From NCBI GenBank assembly GCA_009773415.1, contig WSNO01000019.1:1-64000 (forward strand): a stretch of 64,000 nucleotides of DNA, given 5' to 3'. Of this stretch, positions 42,392-51,735 are shown in pieces; within the stretch, counting starts at the first letter, position 1; every line of letters starts with the position of its first letter. Below the pieces are notes generated by a model. The model ran no database searches. It saw only the letters and a program-made list of their open reading frames with translations, and was not told where the DNA came from. Both the position numbers and the translations under genes were made by a program. This DNA is from Nitrospirota bacterium (GTDB lineage Bacteria; Nitrospirota; Thermodesulfovibrionia; Thermodesulfovibrionales; Dissulfurispiraceae).

Positions 42392-45300
42392 TTGACTTCA
42401 AGCGTACCGTTCGGGCGTTCGCCGAACATTTCCGGTGAATACATCGCCTCGACGCGAGTCGGGGGAAGGTTGAAAGTCCCTTCATTGTTGAGACGGACGG
42501 TATATTCACAGGACCACGTCCCCTTCGGGACGTATTCATAATACGACCGGTACGTCTCGAACGACCGCTCCTCAAAGACCGGCCAACTCCCGCTTGTCGG
42601 CTGCTCATTCTTCGTCAGCAGTGAAGAATCCCGTCCGAGACCGCCTCCGAGGATAACTGCTCCCGCCGGTATCGGATCGCTCACGACAACCCACGTCATG
42701 TCCGCCTGTGATTCCATGTCGAGCCGCACGCGAACAACGTCACCGCGCGACCAGACGCCGCTTTGCCGTTGCTGAACAGGGGTCAGCGTCTTTTTGATCC
42801 GGTAACCGCTGCTGAGCGTTTCCTTCAGCGGGACTGCGGCGAGACTCTGAACGCTCACCCACGGTTTGCCGCTGCCATGATGGGTCACTGACAGTTGCGC
42901 TGCGCCTTTAGGCCAGGACAGACCGAGCGTGCCGCCTTCGGGATGCGCATTCCAGTCGAGCGTCTTCGACGACTGTCCATTAACACCGGCGACCGTGCTT
43001 CCTCCGACAGACGCCGACTCGAACTTCTGCGAAAACTTCTCCATGGCAAGCACGCCCCATGCATTCGCGGTGGTTGTGTTCCATGCACCGCGGAGCTGCC
43101 GTCCGAGTGCGCCGCGTATAAGACGCGGCATATCTTCTGTCCATGAAGTGTTCTGCAGGAAGGCGAGAATTGTTTTTAGCGCATTCACGTCGCCCGAGAT
43201 CATCAGCCACCAGAGCGAATCGGAACGCTCAGTCGAAAAGCCCATGGACGTGCCCTGAACATTGAGCCGCGAGCGGATAATCTGTTCGGTTTCCCTGAGT
43301 CGCTGCGCGCCGTTCTGAATGCCCTGTACGCGGAGGAGAATGCTGTTCCAGTCGAGCACCGCCGATGTCGGCCAGAGATTCGGATCGATGGATATGCTGC
43401 CCAGCATCTCCGGTCTTGCTTTGCCGGTTCTCGACAGCGCTTCCATTGCGGCGAGTTTCCGGACGGTGAGATCAGCAGTTGGCAGAGGACTGTGACGGAT
43501 GATTTTCACGTTGATGAATGCTTCAAGACCGCTTTCGAGCCTGCCGGACAGTGCTTCCGGTATTTTCCATCCCGCTTCGTCTGCTATGGAATACACATAT
43601 GCGGTGAGTGTGGGATCTCCCAAGCGCATGCTCGGGAAGTATTTCAGCAGGCCGTCTCCGTCAAGATACGACGGCATCGTCGCTACCAGCTGATCCCACA
43701 TCGACGAATCCCTGAGTGCCACGGCACGTGAAACCTTCTGTTCCAGGCAGGTGTAAGGGTAATTCCGCATGTGCCACGCAACGCCGTCAAGGCTATCCGC
43801 CAGCCGCGGCTGCAGTGATATCTTCAACCCGCCCTTGCCTGTAAGGGCGTCTCTCGGTCTTTCGACAGGAATGCTCAGGGGATCTTTTACCTGTGCTATG
43901 GCAGCCTGAAACGGTCTGACCGGCACTGCCGATACAACCTTCTGCGTGATCGAGATCCGGTCGCTGATGTCCGTTCCCTTTGCCTGCGCAGCGACTGTCC
44001 ACGTCAGTTTCTCCGTATTCGCAGGGGCAGTCACATCCCAGCCGACCGTTTTTGCCTGTCCTGCGCCGATCGATTTGGTCAGCGCGGGCAGATTTGGATC
44101 TGCCGATGAAGTTGCCAAAAGCTCCACTGTCATATCATGAGATGTTGTATTGCGGACAGTGAAGTGCGCCCGGAACCTGTCTCCCTCGCGCACCACTTGG
44201 GGCAGGCCGGAATGGATTATCAGGTCTTGGAAACTTCGAATGCTTGCCTGTCCTGTGCCGAAGAGGCTGCTCCCACCTGTAGCGACCGCAACGATGCGGA
44301 AACTGGTAATCGAATCGTTGAGCGGAATCGTAACCTTTGCCTCTCCTTTGCCGTTGAGCGCGACCCGTCCTTTCCAGAGGAGCAGCGTGTTGAACAGTTC
44401 CCGCGTTGTCTTGTTTCCGCCTCCGCCGCCATGCGGCATCGCCTTCAGACCGAAGTGGCGCCTGCCGATGATCTGTATCTGGGCAGTGGAGGTCTGCACT
44501 TCATATCCGCGACGACCCATCATTGTCTCCAGGAGGTTCCAACTTTTGTTCGGCATCAGTTCGAGCAGTCCCTCGTCAACAGCCGCTATCGCCACCTCGC
44601 TGCCTTTCGGCGGAGCCTTGCCCTTTGCTGTTTTCACCGCAACGGTTATGATCGCGTTATCGCGCACCTTATAGATTTTTTTGTCGGTATTTACGTTCAC
44701 CTTCAGCTCGTGCGGCTTCCATCCGACCTTTATTTCCGCGATGCCGAGCTTATATGCCGGCTTGCCGAGGTCGACGAGCGCCGTCGGCTGCATCTCCTCG
44801 ACACGTCCGCGCACCACGAGGGCCGAGATGAAGACGTTCGGAGCGAAGGCCGGTTTCATAGGGACTTCAAATGAGGGGTTTTTGCCGGAGATTTTCTTAA
44901 CAAACGTTTCCAGAATGCCTTCACGTTCGACAGTTACGAGGGCTGTTGCCTCGCGAAACGGCATGCGCACCTGGAACTTAGCCGTGTCGCCTGATTCATA
45001 GTGCTTCTTCTCGGGAAGTACGTCGATGCGATCATTATCGGAGACATCGAACCACCACTCCCCCTTTGCCGCGATCCAAACGTCGCAGTTGGCGGCTGCC
45101 GAGTTTCCCTCGGCATCGCTTGCCGTCGCCTGGAGAATGACATTTCCGGAGACCGATGCGCTGACGTCACAGAATAACATGCCTTTCGCGTCGGTTTTTC
45201 CTGAGCAGAGCGCGCCGATCCGTTTTGTTTCGGTGATGTGCTCATATGAGTAGAATCCTCCTACCAGTCGCTTTCTGTGCGAATAATTCTTTCGCTGGAA

Positions 45301-48282
45301 CAGGTCGACAGCGACGTGGACGCCGCTTGCGGGCTTGCCTCCCAGGTCGAGCGCTGCGACCCGGAATCTGAAAGAGTCTTTCGACGCTGCCCAGTTGTCG
45401 GGCCTGATGCCGAGAATCACGTGGGCAGGCCAGAGCGGGATGCGTGACGACACGGTCTGCACCTCGCTATTTGGGTCGCGGAACTCGAGCTCCGCCATCA
45501 AATCCTGCGGAGTATCGGTTCTGGACAACTCCCGGACCGTCGTCCTGACCGCTCCGGCCTCATCAAGCATCAGCTGAACCGTCTTTGCAGGAGCGCCAGC
45601 AGACGGGCGTTCATCCGGCTCATCCCCGCCTCCATCAATATTGTCCGAGAAGTCCGAATGTCCGGTAATTCCGGTCTTCACCTTGCCGTTTGCAAATGTG
45701 AAATCATCATACTCATCAAAAAAGACGGGGCGGGGCTGTATTGCCGTGCGCAGCTGCACCGGCTCATTGCTCGCGCCTCCTCCGGCGAGATAGGTCACGA
45801 GGAGATCGAGGGTCAGCTCCGACGTGTTGACAGCAGGTTTTTCCGGCGGCTGTATGATGCCTCGCATGAGCGGAACGCGGAATTCCTCGATGCGGAAACT
45901 TCCGGAGTTCCAGCGCGATGCCCGCCAATCGTCATCATCAGCTTCTTCATCGCCGCCGGCGCGTTTGCGTGTCTTCAGCGGTTTCGTATCCCCGGTGAAC
46001 AGAACGATGTTGTAAACACCGAGCTTTGCGTCCTTCGGAATCGGCCACGCAGTTTCCGCAATGCCGCCGGCATCCCATTTCAGCGGAAACTCATACTTCT
46101 GATCGCTGCCGCTGTGCTGTATCGAGACGGTTTTCGGCAGCAGCTTCGAATCGGCGGAAACGACTCCCGTCATGCTGTGGCGGCGGATAATGTGTTTCAT
46201 TGAGACGGTCTCTCCCGCTCTGAGCAGGGACCGGTCAAGCACCGAGTGAGCCATTATCTGCCTCGGCGCAGCGGCTGTCGGGAGGTTGAAGCGCCACGAC
46301 TCAATGCCTTTGTCCCAGCTCGAATGAACAAAGGTGAGATCATTTTCCTTCTTCGCGAATACGTAAATGCCGCCGTTCAGATCCCGAAGCGCCTCCATCT
46401 GCGGATAATCATAGTGGCTGTCGTCGTCTGTCTTTGCAACCTTGCACCGGGGGATGTTTGACGGAGAAGGCAGTTCCCTGCGAATACGAGCAAGGCCGTT
46501 GCCGTCGGTCTTTCCGCTCCAGATGACCTTCCCGCGGCAGTCGCGCAGGGCAACGTCAGCAAGAGCCACTGGTTCGGCCGTGTCCAGAGTCGTCACCCAG
46601 ACCAGCGACGACTCCCGTCCCCACTTGAAGTGCGCGCTCATATTGGTGACCAGCACAGTTGTCGGGACATACATTGGTTTCTGTTTCGCAAGCAGCGCCG
46701 AACCAAGCAGTCTGCTCTCCATTTCGACAACATAAAAACCGGGTTCATGCAGCGGAATCCCGACGACCTCAAACGCTTTGTCGCCGCCCGGCTTTGGCAG
46801 GTCGAACTCGCGTGCGGTCTGACCAGGTTTGAAGATGGAATTCTGACGGCCGGCACTTTTCACCGCGCGCAGCCATTCAATGATTCTGCCGGCTTCCGTG
46901 TCCGGGTCGATTTTGCGAACTTTACCCTTGAGGCCGCTGACGAAGGTGTCCGCTTTCTTTTTCATTGAATCCGGCAGGATAGATGCAATCGCTTCCGCGG
47001 CAGTGGCGGTCTTGTCGAGCGCACCGTCTTTTATTTTTTCGAGCGTGCCCCGCTCATCAAGTGCCGCTATTCTCGTTTTGACCGCAGGTTCGAGGTTGCG
47101 CAACGTGACCGGCAGCACCGCGCTTCCTTTCAGTTCGAGTATTCCGAAGCGTGCGTTGAATTTGGCGAGCGGCGGATACCCGCTGGTCCTGACCGTGAGA
47201 GGGAATTTGTCGCGCGTTATCAGTGTCCGTCCCGCTTCATCTATCATGTTTCTGGGAATGTCGAGCGTGAACGACGCACTCTCGGGAAAGGGACCGTTGA
47301 ACCGGACCGACGATACCGTCTGCAGCTTCTGCTTTTCCTGCTCCTTCGGCGCTTCGCCCGCATCGTCTCCTTCATTATCCCCGAGGACGGACGGATAACT
47401 TCTGTTGTGCGGACCCCGGAGCTTCACTTTTTCGGCGAATAAGATAGGAACGGGTGCTGAAAAACGCAGCTCCATCGGAAGAATCGGAATGCAGTTCGCG
47501 TCCTTCTTTTCCCGGCCGCAGCTGAACTGGACCGTAAACTCCGCACGGACTTTATACGGCAGAATCTGATCTTGTCCGGTTTCGACGCCGGTGCGGGCGG
47601 CGACTCCCCTGCCCCAGACAAGATTGACCTCTGCATTATTGGGGAAGCGCCGTTTTGCCTGAATGACGCACAACGGCTGCTTCGGGTCGGGATTGGTCTT
47701 GCTGATGTAGCCTGTTGCTTCGAGAATCTTTTTTTGTTCGATTCCCTCGAGAATTCTGATTCCTATCTTTTCTCCGACTCCCTTTACGGTGAAGAAAACA
47801 TGCTCAAGGACCGATTCTCTTGTAGCTGCAGCGTCAAGTACCAGAACAAAGGCCTGTTCTTCCTCGATGAGGTTTCCTTGATAGGGACGCATGTCTCGCA
47901 CGGCTGGTCCGCCGGTCGAGAAACTGAAGGAGTTCGGTCCGATGACGGCACTGCCGGCAAGCGTTCTGAGATCATTTCTCAGAGTGAAAGTGCATTGATG
48001 GCCGGCCGGAAGGTCTTCTAAGAAGTCAAATACCCAGTTGCGGCTGTCTGCCCAGCGTCCGCTTCCCTGAAAAGGGCAGGCGAAGGAAAAGGGATCAGTC
48101 AGTCGGGGGTCGCCGAAGGGCACCATCGGCTCGGAAAAGCGTACCGTAACCTGGCGCACATCCTTAGCCGCCCCCTGCGGGGTGAAGAACTCTACTTTTG
48201 CGTCGAATCCTGCCGACGCGGCAGAAGCGAATAAGATGCTAATACAGAGAATGACAGCAATGGCAAAGCATTTTCGATGCAT
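42388..48282 (-). CDS. Bacterial alpha-2-macroglobulin
   Basis: A very large periplasmic protease trap, 1964 residues, longer than E. coli YfhM (about 1650). It has a signal peptide (MHRKCFAIAVILCISILFASA) but no lipobox cysteine after it, so it is probably soluble or held otherwise, unlike lipoprotein YfhM. The thioester motif CLEQ is intact at 43738-43749, within YPYTCLEQKVSRAVA, so covalent capture of attacking proteases is expected. The alpha-helical toroid follows it, and the final 130 residues form the beta-rich receptor-like domain. The ATG at 48282 has GGAGGG five bases upstream. It is the first gene of a pair with pbpC. Confidence 0.94.
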   Translation of the reverse strand: MHRKCFAIAVILCISILFASAASAGFDAKVEFFTPQGAAKDVRQVTVRFSEPMVPFGDPRLTDPFSFACPFQGSGRWADSRNWVFDFLEDLPAGHQCTFTLRNDLRTLAGSAVIGPNSFSFSTGGPAVRDMRPYQGNLIEEEQAFVLVLDAAATRESVLEHVFFTVKGVGEKIGIRILEGIEQKKILEATGYISKTNPDPKQPLCVIQAKRRFPNNAEVNLVWGRGVAARTGVETGQDQILPYKVRAEFTVQFSCGREKKDANCIPILPMELRFSAPVPILFAEKVKLRGPHNRSYPSVLGDNEGDDAGEAPKEQEKQKLQTVSSVRFNGPFPESASFTLDIPRNMIDEAGRTLITRDKFPLTVRTSGYPPLAKFNARFGILELKGSAVLPVTLRNLEPAVKTRIAALDERGTLEKIKDGALDKTATAAEAIASILPDSMKKKADTFVSGLKGKVRKIDPDTEAGRIIEWLRAVKSAGRQNSIFKPGQTAREFDLPKPGGDKAFEVVGIPLHEPGFYVVEMESRLLGSALLAKQKPMYVPTTVLVTNMSAHFKWGRESSLVWVTTLDTAEPVALADVALRDCRGKVIWSGKTDGNGLARIRRELPSPSNIPRCKVAKTDDDSHYDYPQMEALRDLNGGIYVFAKKENDLTFVHSSWDKGIESWRFNLPTAAAPRQIMAHSVLDRSLLRAGETVSMKHIIRRHSMTGVVSADSKLLPKTVSIQHSGSDQKYEFPLKWDAGGIAETAWPIPKDAKLGVYNIVLFTGDTKPLKTRKRAGGDEEADDDDWRASRWNSGSFRIEEFRVPLMRGIIQPPEKPAVNTSELTLDLLVTYLAGGGASNEPVQLRTAIQPRPVFFDEYDDFTFANGKVKTGITGHSDFSDNIDGGGDEPDERPSAGAPAKTVQLMLDEAGAVRTTVRELSRTDTPQDLMAELEFRDPNSEVQTVSSRIPLWPAHVILGIRPDNWAASKDSFRFRVAALDLGGKPASGVHVAVDLFQRKNYSHRKRLVGGFYSYEHITETKRIGALCSGKTDAKGMLFCDVSASVSGNVILQATASDAEGNSAAANCDVWIAAKGEWWFDVSDNDRIDVLPEKKHYESGDTAKFQVRMPFREATALVTVEREGILETFVKKISGKNPSFEVPMKPAFAPNVFISALVVRGRVEEMQPTALVDLGKPAYKLGIAEIKVGWKPHELKVNVNTDKKIYKVRDNAIITVAVKTAKGKAPPKGSEVAIAAVDEGLLELMPNKSWNLLETMMGRRGYEVQTSTAQIQIIGRRHFGLKAMPHGGGGGNKTTRELFNTLLLWKGRVALNGKGEAKVTIPLNDSITSFRIVAVATGGSSLFGTGQASIRSFQDLIIHSGLPQVVREGDRFRAHFTVRNTTSHDMTVELLATSSADPNLPALTKSIGAGQAKTVGWDVTAPANTEKLTWTVAAQAKGTDISDRISITQKVVSAVPVRPFQAAIAQVKDPLSIPVERPRDALTGKGGLKISLQPRLADSLDGVAWHMRNYPYTCLEQKVSRAVALRDSSMWDQLVATMPSYLDGDGLLKYFPSMRLGDPTLTAYVYSIADEAGWKIPEALSGRLESGLEAFINVKIIRHSPLPTADLTVRKLAAMEALSRTGKARPEMLGSISIDPNLWPTSAVLDWNSILLRVQGIQNGAQRLRETEQIIRSRLNVQGTSMGFSTERSDSLWWLMISGDVNALKTILAFLQNTSWTEDMPRLIRGALGRQLRGAWNTTTANAWGVLAMEKFSQKFESASVGGSTVAGVNGQSSKTLDWNAHPEGGTLGLSWPKGAAQLSVTHHGSGKPWVSVQSLAAVPLKETLSSGYRIKKTLTPVQQRQSGVWSRGDVVRVRLDMESQADMTWVVVSDPIPAGAVILGGGLGRDSSLLTKNEQPTSGSWPVFEERSFETYRSYYEYVPKGTWSCEYTVRLNNEGTFNLPPTRVEAMYSPEMFGERPNGTLEVK

Positions 48283-48393
48283 AGTTCCCTCCGGCAAAAC
48301 TGAACAGCAAGAACGCAGAAATCAAACGACACCCCCCAACGAGCATCTGCCTTCTCTGGTTGAATGAGCGTCACGTCTCAGTTGCTATACTCA

Positions 48394-48422
48394 ACATTAG
48401 GAGATTGCACATAAGTTGTCAA
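48394..48422 (-). promoter_or_regulatory. Promoter of the macroglobulin-pbpC pair
   Basis: On the minus strand TTGACA (48417-48422) and TAATGT (48394-48399) are 17 bases apart, giving a leader of about 105 bases before the ATG at 48282. The 48283-48501 gap holds nothing else I can identify, and no clear promoter for ispE. Confidence 0.5.
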
Positions 48423-48501
48423 GGCACGCCGCGATTGCCCTTTTTCTGCTCAGTTCGGTATTCTGAAAGGGCTTTTTCCGGAATTTTCCGATGAGGGAAT
48501 C

Positions 48502-49312
48502 ATGCTGACACTCAAGGCACCTGCAAAGATCAACTGGACGCTTGCCGTGCTCGCCAAACGGATTGACGGCTACCACGACATTCAGTCCCTGATGCAGACC
48601 ATCAGTCTGTACGACAGTCTCGCATTTGCGAAATCCAGGCACCTCCGGGTTGTGTCCAGCCTCACTATTCCGAATGAGCGGAACCTCGTCTACCGGGCGG
48701 CCCAGGCACTTCGCGCCGAGACAGCGTGTTCACTCGGCGCGACTATTACGCTTTCCAAGGATATCCCAACCGGTGCTGGACTGGGCGGCGGCAGCAGCGA
48801 TGCAGCCGCGACACTAAAAGGCCTGAATCAGCTTTGGCAGCTCGGTCTTTCAGTCGGAGAGCTGGCCGAAATCGGAGCTGCTATCGGCTCTGATGTGCCC
48901 TTTTTAGAGGTGTGTGTTGCTGCTTGTTTATCCTCTTTTCGGGGTGTCGACGGTATGGGCATATTCTGCACTGGCTGAGCGACGCGCCCGCGATTTGACA
49001 AATAGTCAGGATAACCTTGATAATATACAGCTATTGTTTGATATCCTTGAAAAAAAGGACTTTTCCCGTAGTCAGCCGTGTCTTCGCAATGACCTTGAAG
49101 AGGTGGTTTCGGCTAAGCATCCTGTTATCGGAGAAATCAGACAGCAGCTGCTTGATGCAGGTGCCCTCGCGGCCCGCATGAGCGGGAGCGGTTCGACCGT
49201 TTTCGGGCTGTTTCCCGATGAAAAAAAGGCGGAAGATGCATCGCTGAGGTTTCCCGGATGCTGGACGCGTGTGGTCCGGACATTGACGTATGCGGACGAC
49301 TGCCGGGGCTGA
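48502..49312 (+). pseudogene. ispE: 4-diphosphocytidyl-2-C-methyl-D-erythritol kinase, broken by internal deletion and frameshift
   Basis: IspE phosphorylates CDP-methylerythritol in the MEP isoprenoid pathway. The N-terminal 134 residues are normal (LKAPAKINWTLAVLAKRIDGYH; ATP motif PTGAGLGGGSSDAAATL near residue 92; AAIGSDVPF), then frame 1 reads on in unrelated sequence to a stop at 48978. The rest continues in the next frame from about 48914 (LLLVYPLFGVSTVWAYSALAE to MSGSGSTVFGLFPDEKKAE) and ends at 49312. Between VPF and LLLVYP only about ten bases remain where the family has some 20-25 residues. So roughly 60 bases are missing and the frame is shifted. Either a real lesion or an assembly error; the locus (ispE, tRNA-Gln, prs, rplY, pth) is the canonical one. 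Confidence 0.85.
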
Positions 49313-49326
49313 CGGGCAGCTTTATT

Positions 49327-49398
49327 TGGGGCGTCGACAAGCGGCAAGTCAGCAGATTTTGGATCTGCCATCCCCAGGTTCGAATCCTGGCGCCCCAG
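49327..49398 (+). tRNA. tRNA-Gln (anticodon TTG)
   Basis: A 72-base cloverleaf: acceptor TGGGGCG pairs with CGCCCCA (49391-49397) plus discriminator G; anticodon stem GCAGA/TCTGC encloses the loop TTTTGGA, giving anticodon TTG; the T arm contains GGTTCGAATCC. The 3' CCA is not encoded. It lies between ispE and prs, as in many Proteobacteria. Confidence 0.96.
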
Positions 49399-49471
49399 TC
49401 TTTTCAGGGTATTAACGGCGGCAAGAGAACAGCCGCCCGGCAGTAATTTTTTCTCCATCGAGGAGTAGAGC

Positions 49472-50413
49472 ATGCCAAATGGAATCAAGGTTCTGACCGG
49501 GAACGCGAACAGGCAGCTGGCGCTGAAGGTATGCGAACATATCGACATTCCTCTCTGCGACGCAAAGGTTGCGACATTCAGCGACGGCGAAATCAATATA
49601 AGCATTAATGAGAATGTGCGTGGTTTCGATGTCTTTGTCATTCAGTCGACCTGCACCCCTGGCAACCGGAATCTTATGGAGCTTTTGCTCATGCTTGACG
49701 CCCTTCGACGCTCCTCTGCGCGCCGTGTGACGGCGGTTATTCCCTACTATGGCTATGCTCGCCAGGATCGCAAAGTGCAGCCGCGCGTGCCGATTTCAGC
49801 GAAGCTGGTTGCGGACTTGCTGACTGCAGCAGGCGCGCATCGTATTCTGACTATAGATCTTCATGCCGGCCAGATTCAGGGCTTTTTCAATATTCCGGTG
49901 GATCATCTGTACGCCGCGCCGGTATTGCACGAATATATTCACAACTGTGATTTCAAGGATCTTGTTATCGTCTCTCCTGACGCAGGCGGCGCAGAGCGCG
50001 CCCGCGATTTTGCAAAGAGGCTTGATGCATCACTTGCCCTTATCGACAAGCGCCGCGAGATGGCAAATGTGTCAAAAATCATGCATGTCATCGGTGATGT
50101 GAAAGGGAAAGACGCAATTATCCTGGACGACATGATTGACACAGCGGGGACGACGACGCAGGCAGCGCAGGCATTGAAGGAAAATGGAGCCAATCGGGTT
50201 TTTGCGGCGTGCACCCATGCAGTGCTGTCCGGCCCGGCGATTGAGCGGATTAACAGTTCGGCTCTGGAGGGGGTTGTCGCGACCGATACGATTGCGCTTG
50301 AAGAAAAAATGATCCAGTGCAGCAAACTGAAAGTAGTCAGTATAGCGAAGTTGCTGGCAGAGGCGATCACGCGTATTCACGACGAGTCGTCCGTCAGTTC
50401 ATTATTTGATTAA
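49472..50413 (+). CDS. prs: Ribose-phosphate pyrophosphokinase
   Basis: A 313-residue class I PRPP synthase making the activated ribose for nucleotides, histidine, tryptophan and [21 protein letters not shown] opens it; [16 protein letters not shown], the ATP flexible loop region [17 protein letters not shown] near residue 93, [11 protein letters not shown] near 130 and the PRPP-binding [17 protein letters not shown] near 213 are all present. GAGGAG precedes the ATG. ADP allosteric inhibition is typical of this class. It sits after tRNA-Gln and 68 bases before rplY. Confidence 0.97.
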   Translation: MPNGIKVLTGNANRQLALKVCEHIDIPLCDAKVATFSDGEINISINENVRGFDVFVIQSTCTPGNRNLMELLLMLDALRRSSARRVTAVIPYYGYARQDRKVQPRVPISAKLVADLLTAAGAHRILTIDLHAGQIQGFFNIPVDHLYAAPVLHEYIHNCDFKDLVIVSPDAGGAERARDFAKRLDASLALIDKRREMANVSKIMHVIGDVKGKDAIILDDMIDTAGTTTQAAQALKENGANRVFAACTHAVLSGPAIERINSSALEGVVATDTIALEEKMIQCSKLKVVSIAKLLAEAITRIHDESSVSSLFD

Positions 50414-50481
50414 CACCAGCACATGGGCATCGCCGCGGTGGTTCTGAAAGCGGGACTTCTGGGCGATCGGAGGAGGACGTA

Positions 50482-51126
50482 ATGGAGAAGTTTACACTGC
50501 AGGTTGAGAGTCGTGAAAATGCGGGCAAGGGCGTAGCGCGGAGCCTGCGTCGCCAGGGGAAAACTCCTGGAGTTCTGTATCGTGCCGGAAAGGCAGCATC
50601 TATTCAATTGACCGCAAAAGAGCTTGCACAGTTCATCAACAAGACAGCGGGAGAGATGGTGCTTGTTCACCTCAATTTTGCTGAGGACACAAAACAGGCG
50701 ATTGTAAAGGATTTTCAGTTGGATCCGATTACGAGTCAGGTTCTGCATGTTGACTTTCAGGAAATCGCGGCGGACGAAGAGCTTCGGATTAATGTTCATG
50801 TGAACACCGCCGGTGAGCCGATTGGCGTAAAGCGTGACGGCGGCATGCTTCAGCACGGCCTGCGCGATATCGAAATCTCCTGCCTGCCGGACAAGATTAT
50901 CGGTCACGTTACCGTCGATGTTTCAAAAATGCTTGTCGGTCAGTCGATTCACGTCAGTGACCTGAATCTGGGCGAAGGCATCAAGGTTTTGACCGACGAC
51001 CACGAACTGATAGCCGCGGTTATCGCAGTGAAGGAAACGGTTGTGGCAGCGGAGCCTGTTGTTGCGGCGGTAGCGGAGCCGGAAGTTGTCAAGAAGGGCA
51101 AGAAGACCGAGGAGTCCGGCAAGTAA
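50482..51126 (+). CDS. rplY: Large ribosomal subunit protein bL25, CTC (long) form
   Basis: A 214-residue protein: the N-terminal 5S rRNA-binding L25 domain (residues 1-92, LQVESRENAGKGVARSLRRQ and YRAGKAASIQLTAKELAQFI) followed by the CTC/TL5 beta domain (to about 185) and an Ala/Val/Glu-rich tail ending in KKGKKTEESGK. The long form is usual outside Enterobacteria. A GGAGGAGG ribosome site precedes the ATG. It stands between prs and pth, the conserved order. Confidence 0.96.
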   Translation: MEKFTLQVESRENAGKGVARSLRRQGKTPGVLYRAGKAASIQLTAKELAQFINKTAGEMVLVHLNFAEDTKQAIVKDFQLDPITSQVLHVDFQEIAADEELRINVHVNTAGEPIGVKRDGGMLQHGLRDIEISCLPDKIIGHVTVDVSKMLVGQSIHVSDLNLGEGIKVLTDDHELIAAVIAVKETVVAAEPVVAAVAEPEVVKKGKKTEESGK

Positions 51127-51144
51127 CGCCGTTCAGTTCATACC

Positions 51145-51735
51145 ATGATCTTGATTGCCGGACTTGGAAACCCGGGCGAAAGATATCGCCGGACTCGCCA
51201 CAACATAGGGTTCAGTGTCATCGATCGGCTCTCTGAAGTTCACGGCATCGCGCTGCAGACAAAACAGGATTTTATTATCGGGGAAGGGGCTTTGGAAGGT
51301 CACCGCGTGACACTTCTGAAGCCCCTTACTTTTATGAACCTCAGCGGACGCGCTGTTCAGAGAATTCTCAGGAAATTTCTGGGCGGTGCTGAAGATCCCG
51401 GTGACCGGCTGATAGTTGTCCATGACGATATCGACCTTCCGGTCGGCCGGGTCCGCATCAGGCGCAACGGCTCATCGGGCGGTCATCGCGGCGTCGAATC
51501 GATAATCGCCGAAATCGGAACGCGTGAGTTTGTGCGCATCAAAGTCGGTGTCGGGCGCGATCCCCTTTTGCCGGTTGAGCATTTTGTGCTGCAGTCGTTT
51601 CGTCCTGATGAACGCGAGGACGTCACGGCAGCGGTTGAACGGGCGGCGAATGCTGTCCAAATGGTTATTGTAAGCGGGCTGGATTCGGCGATGAATACCG
51701 CACATCGCCAAAAACCGGGAGAAGAGAAGCCATGA
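51145..51735 (+). CDS. pth: Peptidyl-tRNA hydrolase
   Basis: A 196-residue enzyme that frees tRNA from stalled peptidyl-tRNA. LIAGLGNPGERYRRTRHNIGF carries the catalytic histidine near residue 20; KPLTFMNLSGRAVQ, VVHDDIDLPVGRVRIR (catalytic aspartate) and GSSGGHRGVESII are the other family signatures. It follows rplY by 18 bases and overlaps pepA by four (ATGA). Confidence 0.97.
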   Translation: MILIAGLGNPGERYRRTRHNIGFSVIDRLSEVHGIALQTKQDFIIGEGALEGHRVTLLKPLTFMNLSGRAVQRILRKFLGGAEDPGDRLIVVHDDIDLPVGRVRIRRNGSSGGHRGVESIIAEIGTREFVRIKVGVGRDPLLPVEHFVLQSFRPDEREDVTAAVERAANAVQMVIVSGLDSAMNTAHRQKPGEEKP

